Shown here piece by piece: positions 1 to 9,400 of a stretch of 64,000 bases of DNA. A program made the position numbers and the translations under genes. The notes under the pieces were generated by a model. It made no database searches, had not been told where the DNA came from, and saw only the letters and a list, made by a program, of their open reading frames with translations. The stretch is from Brasilonema angustatum HA4187-MV1 (GTDB lineage Bacteria; Cyanobacteriota; Cyanobacteriia; Cyanobacteriales; Nostocaceae): contig JAHHGV010000015.1 in assembly GCA_019359695.1 (NCBI GenBank), positions 1 to 64,000 on the forward strand, written 5' to 3'. The stretch's first letter is position 1. Every line of letters starts with the position of its first letter.

Positions 1-224
1 CATTGATGGCATTCAAAGAAGAGGAGAAAAGGGAAACTACAGTATACAACGTGTCAGATTTGACTCTAATTTTTCTGCTTAACCCTTTGTTACATACTTG
101 TAATTTTTCTCCCTGACTTACTTAATAGATAATTATCTACTTTTTTTACTGTGAGTAAGTAAAACGGCATAAATAATTCATACGATAGAATCGCAATGGT
201 GCTCTGTAATCCATCGCGAATTTG

Positions 225-2768
225 ATGAAAGCCGATCGCAAACCAACTCCTGAAATGACTTTGCCTACCTTTAATCGCCCTGAACTACTCGCCCCCGCAG
301 GTTACTGGGACTGTGCTAAAGCTGCTGTGGAAAATGGGGCAGATGCTATTTATTTTGGGTTGGATCGGTTTAATGCGCGAATGCGGGCGCAAAACTTCAC
401 GGAGGCAGATTTGCCCAAGTTGATGGAATTTCTGCACCGTCGGGGTGTCAAGGGCTATGTCACCCTGAATACACTGATTTTTCCCCAAGAACTTAGAGAA
501 GCAGAGCAATATCTTCGTACGATTATCACTGCTGGCGTGGATGCAGTCATTGTCCAAGATATTGGAATTTGTCGTCTTATTCGTCACCTTTCTCCAGATT
601 TTCCCATCCATGCTTCCACGCAAATGACTATCACCAGTGCAGCAGGAGTGGAATTTGCCAAATCCTTGGGGTGTCAGTTGGTAGTACTTGCTCGTGAATG
701 CTCTTTGAAGGAAATTGAGAAAATCCAGCGCCAGCTTCCAGAACAAACCTCACTTCCTCTGGAAGTTTTTGTTCATGGTGCCCTGTGTGTAGCATATTCT
801 GGTCAATGCTTGACGAGTGAAGCCTTAGGGGGACGTTCTGCCAACCGTGGCGAATGTGCCCAAGCTTGCCGAATGCCCTACGAGTTAATCTCAGATGGCA
901 AAAGTGTAAATTTAGGAAATCGCAAATATTTACTCAGTCCTCAAGACTTGGCTGGCTTAGAAGTACTGCCAGAATTGGTGAAAGCGGGGGTGAGTTGTCT
1001 CAAGATTGAAGGTCGCTTGAAAACTCCTGAGTATGTCGCTAATGTGACCCGCGTTTATCGTGAAGCTTTGGATCGGGTAATGTCTCAGTTGGATGGAGGA
1101 GACAAGGAGAAATTCTCCACATCTTTTCAAGAACACTACAACCTAGAGATGGCGTTTTCTCGCGGACAGTATACGGGTTGGTTTGGCGGTGTTAACAATC
1201 AAGAACTCGTTCATGCTCACTTTGGCAAAAAGCGCGGGGTTTACTTGGGCGAAGTCATCCGTATCAGTAACGAAAAAGTAATAGTACGCTTACAAGCCCC
1301 AGTCAAACCAGGTGATGGTGTTGTTTTTGACTGCGGTCACCCAGAAGCGCAGGAACAAGGGGGTCGAGTTTATGCGGTGGAACAGAAGGGAAAAGAAACA
1401 GCGCTAACTTTTAGTCGCCGTGATCTCAACTTGCGACGAATACACGTAGGAGACAAGATTTGGAAAACCAGCGATCCAGAACTTGATAAGCAACTACGTC
1501 AGAGTTTTGCTGGAGAAAATCCGCAGTTTCAGCGTCCGATTCACATAGAGATGTATGGAGAAGTTGGTCAGTCAGTAACTGCGATCGCCCGCGACGAACT
1601 AGGTCACATTGTCCAGGTAGAATCTACAATCCCCCTTGAGGAAGCTCACACCAAACCCCTCACCCCAGAACGTTTACACGAACAATTTGGTCGTCTGGGC
1701 AATACTCCCTTTTATCTAGGAAGTTTGACAAATTACCTCAATGGTGCAGTCATGGTACCCGTGAGTGAGTTGAACCGTTTACGACGAGAGATTGTGGCGC
1801 AATTGGAAGAGTTGCGTTCCCAACCCAAACGTTGGCAACTCGGTCCTGAAGCCTCCCTCTCAGACTTACTTGCTTCCCCCTCCCTCCTTCCCTCCCTCCC
1901 TCCTTCATCCCACTCCCTGATTGTACTAGTGCGAAACTTCAAGCAACTACAAGCTGCACTAGAAGCGGGAATCGAAACACTCTACTGTGAATTTGAAGAT
2001 CCCCGCGCTTATCGGGAAGCAGTGCAGATCGTACGCCAAGCAAACAAAGGAAATACTCAGCACTCCATCTGGGTTGCACCTCCGAGAATTACCAAACCTG
2101 GGGAAAATTGGATTTTGCAACAGGTGCGTTCCTGCGAGGCAGATGGCTATCTGATACGCAACTATGACCATCTCCAGTTTTTTGCCAATGAGCGTTGCAT
2201 AGGGGATTTTTCTCTCAACGTTGCTAATCCCTTAACAGCAGATTATTTTAAGAATCAACTTGGTTTAGAACGGGTAAGTGCATCTTACGATTTGAACATT
2301 ACTCAGTTGGAAGACTTGCTGACAAGTTGTCCACCCCAGTGGTTTGAGGTGACAATTCATCAACATATGCCCATGTTTCATATGGAGCATTGTGTCTTTT
2401 GTGCGTTTCTATCTCAAGGAACTGACTATACCAACTGCGGACGCCCCTGTGAGAAGCATGAAGTGAAATTGCGGGACAGGGTGGGGACAGAACACATTCT
2501 CCAAGCTGATGCAGGTTGTCGAAATACTGTCTTTAATGGCACTGCTCAAACCGGAGCCGAATACGTACAACACCTGATAGAGCTTGGTGTACGCAATTTT
2601 CGGATTGAATTTGTCAATGAGACTCATGAAAAAGTGACGCAAACGATACATCGTTATCAACAACTGCTGCAAGGTGAAATGACTGGCTCTCAACTGTGGC
2701 GGGAGTTAAAGTTACAAAATCAGCTTGGTGTGACTCGTGGTCCAATGGGAGTGAATCCAAGTCGGTGA
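225..2768 (+). CDS. U32 family peptidase-like protein (RlhA/collagenase-like)
   Basis: This 847-residue protein belongs to the U32 family. The U32 signature EVFVHGALCVAYSGQC lies near residue 185 and is followed by the Cys-rich RGECAQACR. In E. coli RlhA, Cys residues of this kind are linked to 23S rRNA C2501 hydroxylation; other members were first described as collagenases. A DUF3656-like region follows the U32 domain, and a second Cys cluster (HCVFCAFL, CGRPCEKH) lies near residues 725-750. I chose ATG 225; a TTG sits directly in front of it and another in-frame ATG lies at 255. A pyrimidine-rich tract at about 1851-1917 adds a Ser/Pro/Leu-rich stretch near residues 543-564 without breaking the frame. 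The family is certain. An RNA-modifying role is inferred from RlhA, and proteolysis is not supported by any residue I can see. Confidence 0.9.
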   Translation: MKADRKPTPEMTLPTFNRPELLAPAGYWDCAKAAVENGADAIYFGLDRFNARMRAQNFTEADLPKLMEFLHRRGVKGYVTLNTLIFPQELREAEQYLRTIITAGVDAVIVQDIGICRLIRHLSPDFPIHASTQMTITSAAGVEFAKSLGCQLVVLARECSLKEIEKIQRQLPEQTSLPLEVFVHGALCVAYSGQCLTSEALGGRSANRGECAQACRMPYELISDGKSVNLGNRKYLLSPQDLAGLEVLPELVKAGVSCLKIEGRLKTPEYVANVTRVYREALDRVMSQLDGGDKEKFSTSFQEHYNLEMAFSRGQYTGWFGGVNNQELVHAHFGKKRGVYLGEVIRISNEKVIVRLQAPVKPGDGVVFDCGHPEAQEQGGRVYAVEQKGKETALTFSRRDLNLRRIHVGDKIWKTSDPELDKQLRQSFAGENPQFQRPIHIEMYGEVGQSVTAIARDELGHIVQVESTIPLEEAHTKPLTPERLHEQFGRLGNTPFYLGSLTNYLNGAVMVPVSELNRLRREIVAQLEELRSQPKRWQLGPEASLSDLLASPSLLPSLPPSSHSLIVLVRNFKQLQAALEAGIETLYCEFEDPRAYREAVQIVRQANKGNTQHSIWVAPPRITKPGENWILQQVRSCEADGYLIRNYDHLQFFANERCIGDFSLNVANPLTADYFKNQLGLERVSASYDLNITQLEDLLTSCPPQWFEVTIHQHMPMFHMEHCVFCAFLSQGTDYTNCGRPCEKHEVKLRDRVGTEHILQADAGCRNTVFNGTAQTGAEYVQHLIELGVRNFRIEFVNETHEKVTQTIHRYQQLLQGEMTGSQLWRELKLQNQLGVTRGPMGVNPSR
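1851..1917. repeat. In-frame pyrimidine-rich tract inside the U32 gene
   Basis: This CCTCCCTT-type tract encodes a Ser/Leu/Pro-rich linker. Composition matches the pyrimidine arm of the hairpin repeats at 13339-13440, 37626-37660 and 63430-63478. It is probably an inserted spacer-type repeat that kept the reading frame. Confidence 0.6.
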
Positions 2769-2789
2769 GTCAACCTGCTTGCTCAAAAT

Positions 2790-2825
2790 CCCTTGTCTTG
2801 CTAGATTTCTACAGCAAGACAAGGG
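2790..2825 (+). terminator. Hairpin after the U32 gene
   Basis: A perfect 13-bp stem (CCCTTGTCTTGCT with AGCAAGACAAGGG) and a 10-base loop begins 21 bases after the U32 stop codon. Only a short T run (CTTTTC) follows, so it is a plausible but not classical intrinsic terminator. Confidence 0.6.
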
Positions 2826-2928
2826 CGACTTTTCATGCAGAGTGAAATAAATCTTTATGAGTTGAAACCGGAATAACACTAGATGAAAATGTAGCAGATA
2901 GTAATTGAACTTAAGTGTGCTACTGATT

Positions 2929-3399
2929 ATGAGTGATACATTTAAACCTGGCGATCGCGTATTTGTGAAGAGCGGATCATACAAAGATCAACATGGCAAG
3001 GTGACTGGTGAGACGCAAGGTCTTTTTTTTAAAAAAGTGTCAGTAAAATTAGATAAATCTGGGAAGGAGGAGATTCTAGAGGGTGATTTACTCCATGAAA
3101 ACTTAGAAACAGACGAAGTGGATGCCACAATAAAAAATGTTGAGAAACACTTTAACGAAGTTCTTCCCAAACTACCCGAACCAACGGGAGGACAAATGAA
3201 AAAAGAGATACCTACTCATCTGGGATATCTCAAAAATGCTCTAAATTCCAAACATAAACATCGAGCTAATCAAGAATCTACCTACCTTGTCGGAGCAATT
3301 CCAAGCATACGCGAAACCGAATCAATACCAAAAGAGTGGGGGAAGGATCTAGAAATTGGGCTGGATAGAATACAACACTGGATTAAAAAAAATCTGTGA
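2929..3399 (+). CDS. Small KOW-like hypothetical protein
   Basis: This is a 156-residue soluble protein. Its N-terminus (FKPGDRVFVKSGSYKDQHG, then KVTGETQGLFFKKVSVKLD) looks like a KOW/SH3-barrel segment of the kind found in ribosomal proteins and NusG. The rest is charged, with no membrane segment. ATG 2929 places the KOW segment at the very N-terminus; an alternative TTG at 2905 would add eight hydrophobic residues that do not look native. It stands alone between two hairpins. RNA or nucleoprotein binding is an inference from the KOW-like start only. Confidence 0.7.
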   Translation: MSDTFKPGDRVFVKSGSYKDQHGKVTGETQGLFFKKVSVKLDKSGKEEILEGDLLHENLETDEVDATIKNVEKHFNEVLPKLPEPTGGQMKKEIPTHLGYLKNALNSKHKHRANQESTYLVGAIPSIRETESIPKEWGKDLEIGLDRIQHWIKKNL

Positions 3400-3428
3400 G
3401 CCAACCTGGCATAGATCTTGTTTTTTTG

Positions 3429-3472
3429 ATTAAACTCAGCAAGGCTGAGTTTAATTGCTTCTTTTTTTTTCA
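3429..3472 (+). terminator. Rho-independent terminator
   Basis: A perfect 12-bp stem (ATTAAACTCAGC with GCTGAGTTTAAT) and a 3-base loop is followed by TGCTTC and a run of nine or more T. It lies 30 bases after the KOW-like gene, the textbook position and shape for that strand. Confidence 0.9.
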
Positions 3473-3603
3473 GATTCCGGATAGTTCTAATTTAAAGTCC
3501 CTAATTTACTTGAACAATAGTATCAGTCACACACTTAACAATTCAGCTATTCAATAAGACAAATTATTTCAAAAGTTCCAGAGTGAATTCCTAAGAGCTT
3601 CTC

Positions 3604-4869
3604 TTATAACGGGTAACCTTTCAACATTATATTCCAGTAGAGATAGGGAAAGCCATATTTTTTTAGCAGCCACATACTGTACCGTTCTCTAGTTGGATCA
3701 ATTGGGAATGTGGGGAAAAGCTTGTTGTCATAACCAAATTCAGCAAGTACTACCTTGCCATATCCTGTAGTTATTGGACAGGAACTATAGCCGTTGTATT
3801 TTTGAGTGAGGTTTTTTGAGTTGATTAAAGCCAGTAAGTTATGAACAAGAACTGGCGCTTGTTTTCTCACAGCAGCCGCTGTTTTCGATGTTGGGAGACT
3901 CGCCGCATCACCCAAGCTAAAAACGTTGGGGTAAACATTGTGCTGTAGCGTATATTTGTTTACATTAACCCAGCCTTGACTTGCTCCATCTGGTACAGCT
4001 AATTTACTCTGTTTTATAAAATCTGGTGCGCTCATAGGTGGTGTGACATGGAGTAAGTCATATTGGATAGCTACTTCTTCGACACCTGAATCTGTTAAAA
4101 CATCAAAAATTGCTGTTTTGGTATCTGCTTTAATTTCTTTGAGATTGTGTTTGTATCTTACGTCTATCTGTTTACGCTCAACTACAGAAAGCAGTGTTTG
4201 CGCAAATTCTTTAACGCCGAAAATTACTCCCATAGCTGTGCAAAACATGATTTTTGACTGAGGGCGTATCCCTTGTTTCCTGAAGGCATCATCAGCCAAA
4301 TACATAATTTTCTGTGGTGCTCCTCCACATTTCACCGGAGTATTAGGGTAAGTGAATATAGCATTACCATCTTTGAAATTCTTGATGAGTTCCCAAGTGT
4401 AAGGGGCGTATTCATAAGCATAATTACTACAAACGCCATCTTGCCCAATTGTTTCTTTTAGCCCTTTAATTAAATGCCAATCAATTTGAATACCTGGAGC
4501 TAATACTAGATATTCATAACAAATACGCTTTCCTTCCTGAGTAATAACTGTATTGTTGTCTGGATCTAACTTAGCTACATAATCTTTGATCCAAGTAGCA
4601 CTATCAGGAATATAGTCTTTTTCATCCCTTACAGTATCAAGAGCTTTGTAAACACCACCGCCAACTAGAGTCCAAGCTGGTTGGTAATAGTGCTTGTCTG
4701 TTGGTTCAATAATGGCAACATCAAGCTGTTTATTTTTTTTCAGCAGTTGGGCGGCAACTGTGATGCCTGCGGCTCCACCCCCGACGACTACGACTTGGTG
4801 CTGCACACTCACTGCGTCACTTGGAATGGCTGATTCACCATCTAATGGCTTAACTAGTGCTGAGGACAT
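3604..4869 (-). CDS. sqr: Sulfide:quinone oxidoreductase, type II
   Basis: This flavoprotein of about 421 residues oxidises sulfide and passes electrons to the quinone pool at the membrane surface. The FAD-binding motif VVVVGGGAAGITVAAQL is near the N-terminus. The Cys sites match mitochondrial SQOR rather than the type I enzymes of Oscillatoria-like cyanobacteria: TPVKCGGAPQKIMYL near residue 180 and KYNGYSSCPITTGYG near residue 365. The conserved LHVTPPMSAP segment and the C-terminal PYLYWNIMLKGY are also present. I prefer ATG 4869; a TTG at 4896 would add nine residues. It is monocistronic, with no ArsR-type repressor beside it, so it may serve sulfide detoxification rather than anoxygenic photosynthesis. 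Confidence 0.9.
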   Translation of the reverse strand: MSSALVKPLDGESAIPSDAVSVQHQVVVVGGGAAGITVAAQLLKKNKQLDVAIIEPTDKHYYQPAWTLVGGGVYKALDTVRDEKDYIPDSATWIKDYVAKLDPDNNTVITQEGKRICYEYLVLAPGIQIDWHLIKGLKETIGQDGVCSNYAYEYAPYTWELIKNFKDGNAIFTYPNTPVKCGGAPQKIMYLADDAFRKQGIRPQSKIMFCTAMGVIFGVKEFAQTLLSVVERKQIDVRYKHNLKEIKADTKTAIFDVLTDSGVEEVAIQYDLLHVTPPMSAPDFIKQSKLAVPDGASQGWVNVNKYTLQHNVYPNVFSLGDAASLPTSKTAAAVRKQAPVLVHNLLALINSKNLTQKYNGYSSCPITTGYGKVVLAEFGYDNKLFPTFPIDPTRERYSMWLLKKYGFPYLYWNIMLKGYPL

Positions 4870-5323
4870 GATGTTTTTATTTGCTTTAAAAATCAAAACT
4901 TCTCGTTTTATTGATTTTATAAGTGTGAAAGCGCTTGCCTAAATCTTGTCAAGAACCAAATATTAATGAAATGTACTAAAGCTTTCTTCACAAGATGCGC
5001 TTACCCTGATACACGACTCGTGAGCTTACTTTAGGTAGTTGATACTTTTAAATATTATATTTTTTGAAAAAAAATTATGTTACTCTCCTACTTTTTGTAA
5101 AATAGACCTCTTGCAAAAGTCAGATTTTACGAGATTTTGTTAAGAGTTAAGCGTTCAGAATTCCCTGTTCCCTGCGATGCCTGTTCCCTACAACTGCCAC
5201 GAAGTCTAATGACCAAATTGCAGACTAGAGATTCTGGAAAAGTTCTATAAGTCAATACGCTTGCTGTTTAGGGTTGATCCTCCCTAGCCCTCCTTAAAAA
5301 GGAGGGAACTAAGCCCAATCATT
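4870..5323. other. Intergenic region with short repeats
   Basis: This AT-rich stretch lies upstream of sqr and downstream of the Nif3-like gene. It holds a TTCCCTGTTCCCTG fragment at about 5162-5190, related to the larger array at 14119-14217. A tight hairpin at 5288-5306 (CCCTCCTT, loop AAA, AAGGAGGG) lies 18 bases beyond the Nif3 stop codon and could end its transcript, although no T run follows on that strand. No gene is seen. Confidence 0.6.
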
Positions 5324-6049
5324 TCATGAATGGTGAAGCACAACTACCTCTAAGTCAGACCACCGTTCAGATAGGACTCCAGCAAGCGATCGTAAACCCC
5401 ATACTTCACCTCGACGATGACCAACGGCGATCGCACTAATTTTTGTTTCTAGCAATGCTTGTTCAGCAGGCTGTCGCAACTGTCCGGTTATGTAAACATT
5501 CGCACCACGAGTTGCTGCTTCACGCACAAGCGAGTCAGTCATTGCACCAACAACAGCAACTCGTGTGACTTCAGTGGTTTGGGCTGCACGTACCTGCTCG
5601 TATTCACCAAATATTTGATTGACAATATCAGACAAACGGGCAAAGCTTTGAGTCGGAATATCTCCTATCATACCGATTGCTCTGCCGTCTTTGTTTCCCA
5701 ACACTTCTAAACCACACATTCCCAAGACTTGAGCCAACCTAGAATTGAAAGAAAAAGTTAAGCGCTCATCAAATGGTAAATGATAAAATATAACACCAAT
5801 ATCTGGTGCTAGTTGTCCTGGTTCAAGTTTCCAAGGACGATGTAAGAACAGTGCATCTATATCTTGAGTGCTTGCCCATTCCTGTAATTGCGCCCCAGGT
5901 TCTAGTACCAAGCCGAAACGTTTAATAGGACGTGTTGAAGGCAAATATACACCTCCTCTTTCCTCTTGAGAGTATCGCTCAACAGCAAAGAATTGGTCTA
6001 GAAATTCTGTTATTTCTTGTAAAAGAATCAAGTTGCTTCCAGTCATCAT
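5324..6049 (-). CDS. Nif3-like (DUF34) dinuclear metal-centre protein
   Basis: This 241-residue member of the widely conserved Nif3/DUF34 family forms hexameric rings with a two-metal site; its biological role remains unsettled. Family segments are ALFLHRPW near residue 66, GVIFYHLPFDERL, and the C-terminal pair ANVYITGQLRQPAEQ and AVGHRRGEVWGLRSL. These carry the expected His and Glu metal-ligand positions, although the usual His-His pair of the first motif reads His-Arg. Two Met codons lie at the start (6049 and 6046). The gene stands alone. The older label of GTP cyclohydrolase type 2 should not be relied on. Confidence 0.85.
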   Translation of the reverse strand: MMTGSNLILLQEITEFLDQFFAVERYSQEERGGVYLPSTRPIKRFGLVLEPGAQLQEWASTQDIDALFLHRPWKLEPGQLAPDIGVIFYHLPFDERLTFSFNSRLAQVLGMCGLEVLGNKDGRAIGMIGDIPTQSFARLSDIVNQIFGEYEQVRAAQTTEVTRVAVVGAMTDSLVREAATRGANVYITGQLRQPAEQALLETKISAIAVGHRRGEVWGLRSLAGVLSERWSDLEVVVLHHS

Positions 6050-6456
6050 TTATAAGCTATTTTTATGAAGAAACATAATTATAATTTATAAAAAATATTT
6101 GATGGAACGGCTGGCACAGATAAATTTCATAAATATTAATACCATTTTTCTATAAAATTGAGCTTAATTTAACTCCATTGTAGTTCCTCCTTAACTAGGG
6201 GACACAAGGGAAGGAGTGGATAATTATGAAACGCATTTTTACAAAGAATTGGTATTACAATTAGACAATACTAAGCAAACAGTTAATCAAAAATAAGTAG
6301 CTCAACCTAATTAAACGTGAAATGTCATTGCGTTAGCGCAGCGTGCCCGGAGGACAGCGGAACGCAGTGAAGCGAAGCAATCGCAAGAATCGTATCTTAT
6401 GTTTTTTTGTTTTGACCTACTTAGTGCCAGTCATCTAACATTTAATTTTATGAGAA
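6050..6456. other. Intergenic region between divergent Nif3-like and kinase genes
   Basis: This AT-rich stretch separates two divergent genes, so it should hold both promoters; I see no convincing -35/-10 pair. A GC-rich palindromic repeat lies at 6326-6386 (annotated separately). Confidence 0.5.
6326..6386. repeat. GC-rich dispersed palindromic repeat
   Basis: This repeat contains GCGTTAGCGCAGCGTGCCCGG and ends with GAAGCAATCGC. It is much richer in GC than its surroundings and is a typical cyanobacterial dispersed palindrome. Relatives lie at 13297-13345, 26152-26222, 27763-27815, 39440-39500 and 62340-62475. Confidence 0.6.
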
Positions 6457-9400
6457 ATGCTTAATAATCTGACAATTGGTAAAAAAATAGGTGCAAGCGT
6501 TGGATTTGGGTTAACGATGCTTGCCGCTATTGGAGTTGTTTCATACCAAGCGACAAACAATCTTATTGAAACCTCTCGCTGGCAAACCCATACTTATCAA
6601 GTACTTGATCAATTGAATAATTTAACATTTCAGCTAAAAGATGCTGAAAAATTACAACGTAATTATCTAATAACAGGAGATAAAAGTTCTTTACAACCTT
6701 ATAACACTGCAATATCCGGGGTTAAGCAGAGTTTAGAATTACTAAAAAAATTAACTGAAGATAACCCAAATCAACAGCGTAGAATAGACGAAATAGAACC
6801 AGAAATTCAACAAAAAATAACGACAATGCAAAGCTCTGTTTATTTGCGCAATAGTCAGAAATTAGATGCTATACGGAAACAAGTCTTGACGGAAAATAGT
6901 AAAAATTCTAGCAATGAAATCCGTCGTATTCTGTTAAATATAGAAAGAGAAGAGCGGAATTTATTAGAACAGCGCTCTCGGCAAACTAAAGCAGCAACGG
7001 ATAAGGTAATTAATACTATAATTTATGGTATTCCTCTAGCTTTTTTACTCTTAACTTTAATTGGTATTTATTTAACTAGAAATATTTCTAAACCTCTTCA
7101 AGAACTTTCTAAAGTCACAGAAAAGTTGGCAATGGGAGACTTATCTGTAAATACAACTGCTGACAATCGCCAGGACGAAATTGGTACGTTAGCGCAGGCG
7201 TTTAACCAGATGGTTGCCAATTTACGCCAGACAAGTAAGATAAATAATGAACAAAACTGGTTAAAGTCTAACATAGCTAAACTTAGCCAGATGCTGCAAG
7301 GTCAGAGAAGTTTAGAAACTGTCGCTAGTATGATTCTCTCTGAACTTGCCCCATTAGTTAATGCACAACATGGTGTTTTCTACATCATGGACTCTGTTGA
7401 TGAACAGCCAATCCTCAAGCTTATCGGTAGCTATGCATATCAACAGCGTAAACATCTGTCGAACCGATTCTCCTTAGGTGAAGGACTGGTGGGACAATGC
7501 GCTCTAGAAAAGCAAAAAATTATACTTACAGATGTACCAAGTGACTACATTCATATCAGTTCTGGTTTAGGCGAAGCCAAACCATTAAATATTATTGTGT
7601 TACCTGTGTTGTTTGAAAATCAGGTTACAGCAGTGATTGAGTTAGCTTCTTTTCAACGCTTTGGAGAGATTTATCTGATTTTCCTAGAGCAAGTTACACA
7701 AACCATAGGTGTGGTACTGAATATAATTGCAGCCGATATCCGCACTCAAGAACTACTCCAACAATCCCAAGCTTTGACACAACAGCTACAAGTTCAGCAA
7801 GAAGAACTTAAGCACAGTAATAAGATATTAGAACAACAGGCTCAGACCTTGCAAGCATCAGAAGAACTTTTGAAGCTGCAGCAGGAAGAGTTGCAGCAAT
7901 CTAACGAAGAATTGGAGGAGTTAACCGCCAATTTAGAAGAAAAAGCGGAGCTACTATCAACGCAAAAAAAGGAAGTTGAACGCAAAAATCAGCAACTTGA
8001 AGAAACAAGGCAATCATTGGAAGAGAAAGCAGAGCAACTAGCGCTATCGTCAAAATACAAATCAGAATTTCTGGCGAATATGTCCCATGAATTACGGACA
8101 CCGCTCAATAGCTTATTAATTTTGGCGAACTTGTTAGCAGATAACGTTGAGGGGAACCTGAGTGCAAAACAAGTAGAATATAGCCGTACAATTCACTCAG
8201 CAGGTCGTGATCTTCTGGCGTTAATCAATGACATTTTAGATTTGGCAAAAATTGAATCTGGAACTATGTCAATTAACATTAACCAGATGCTGTTGCTCGA
8301 ATTGCGCGACAACATAGAAGGTACATTTAGGCAAGTCGCAATTGACAAAAAACTTTCTTTCACCATTGAATTAGCTCCAGAACTGCCAACAACAATTGAA
8401 ACCGATGTAAAATGCTTACAACAAGTGTTGAAAAATCTGTTAGCAAACGCCTTTAAATTTACAGAGCGAGGAGAAGTCAGCTTACGGATGTTTGTGGCAA
8501 AGCAGGGGTGGAGTTCCGACCAGGAAACTTTGAATTGTGCCCCTATGGTTATAGGCTTTGCTGTAAAAGATACAGGCATAGGTATTGCCTCACAAAAGCA
8601 AAAGATTATTTTTGAGGCATTTCAACAAGCAGATGGTAGTACGAGTCGTAAGTATGAGGGTACAGGGCTAGGCTTGTCAATCAGCCGTAAAATCACTGAA
8701 ATGTTGGGTGGCGAAATCAAGCTTGAGAGTCACTTAGGTCAAGGAAGCACGTTTACGCTTTACTTACCCCAAATAGGAGGGGGGAGAGAAGAAGAGAAGG
8801 AGAGAGGGAGAGAGGGAGAGAGGGAAATTTCTCTGAGTTTGTCGCTGACTCCTTCAATCATTCCAAACTTTGAAGCACAGACACGAACACCCGATCTGCC
8901 CAGTCCCTTAATTGACGATAGAGGTAACATCCAACAAGGCGATCGCCTGCTTGTAATTGTGGAAGATGATCTGATGTTTGCGCGTATCCTTTTAGATATG
9001 GCACGCCAAAAAGGATTTAAGGTCATCCTCGCCCACAATGGCAGTACCGGTTTGAGATTGGTACAGGAATTTCAACCTTCAGCAATCATCCTGGATATCC
9101 GCTTACCAGAAATGGATGGTTGGACAGTGCTGGATCGCCTCAAGCATGATCCTTCTGTGCGTCATATCCCAGTGCATATCATGACAGTTGAGGAGGGGCG
9201 ACAGCGCGGTTTGCAACAAGGGGCGATCGCCTATCTACAAAAGCCAGTTAGTAATGAAACGTTACAGCAAGCATTGACAAAAATGAGGGGTTTTGTGGAT
9301 CGCAGTGTGAAGAATCTGCTAATCGTGGAAGATGACTCCACTCAGCGGTACAGCATTGTGGAACTGATAGGTAACGGCGATGTTGAAACGACTGGTGTTG

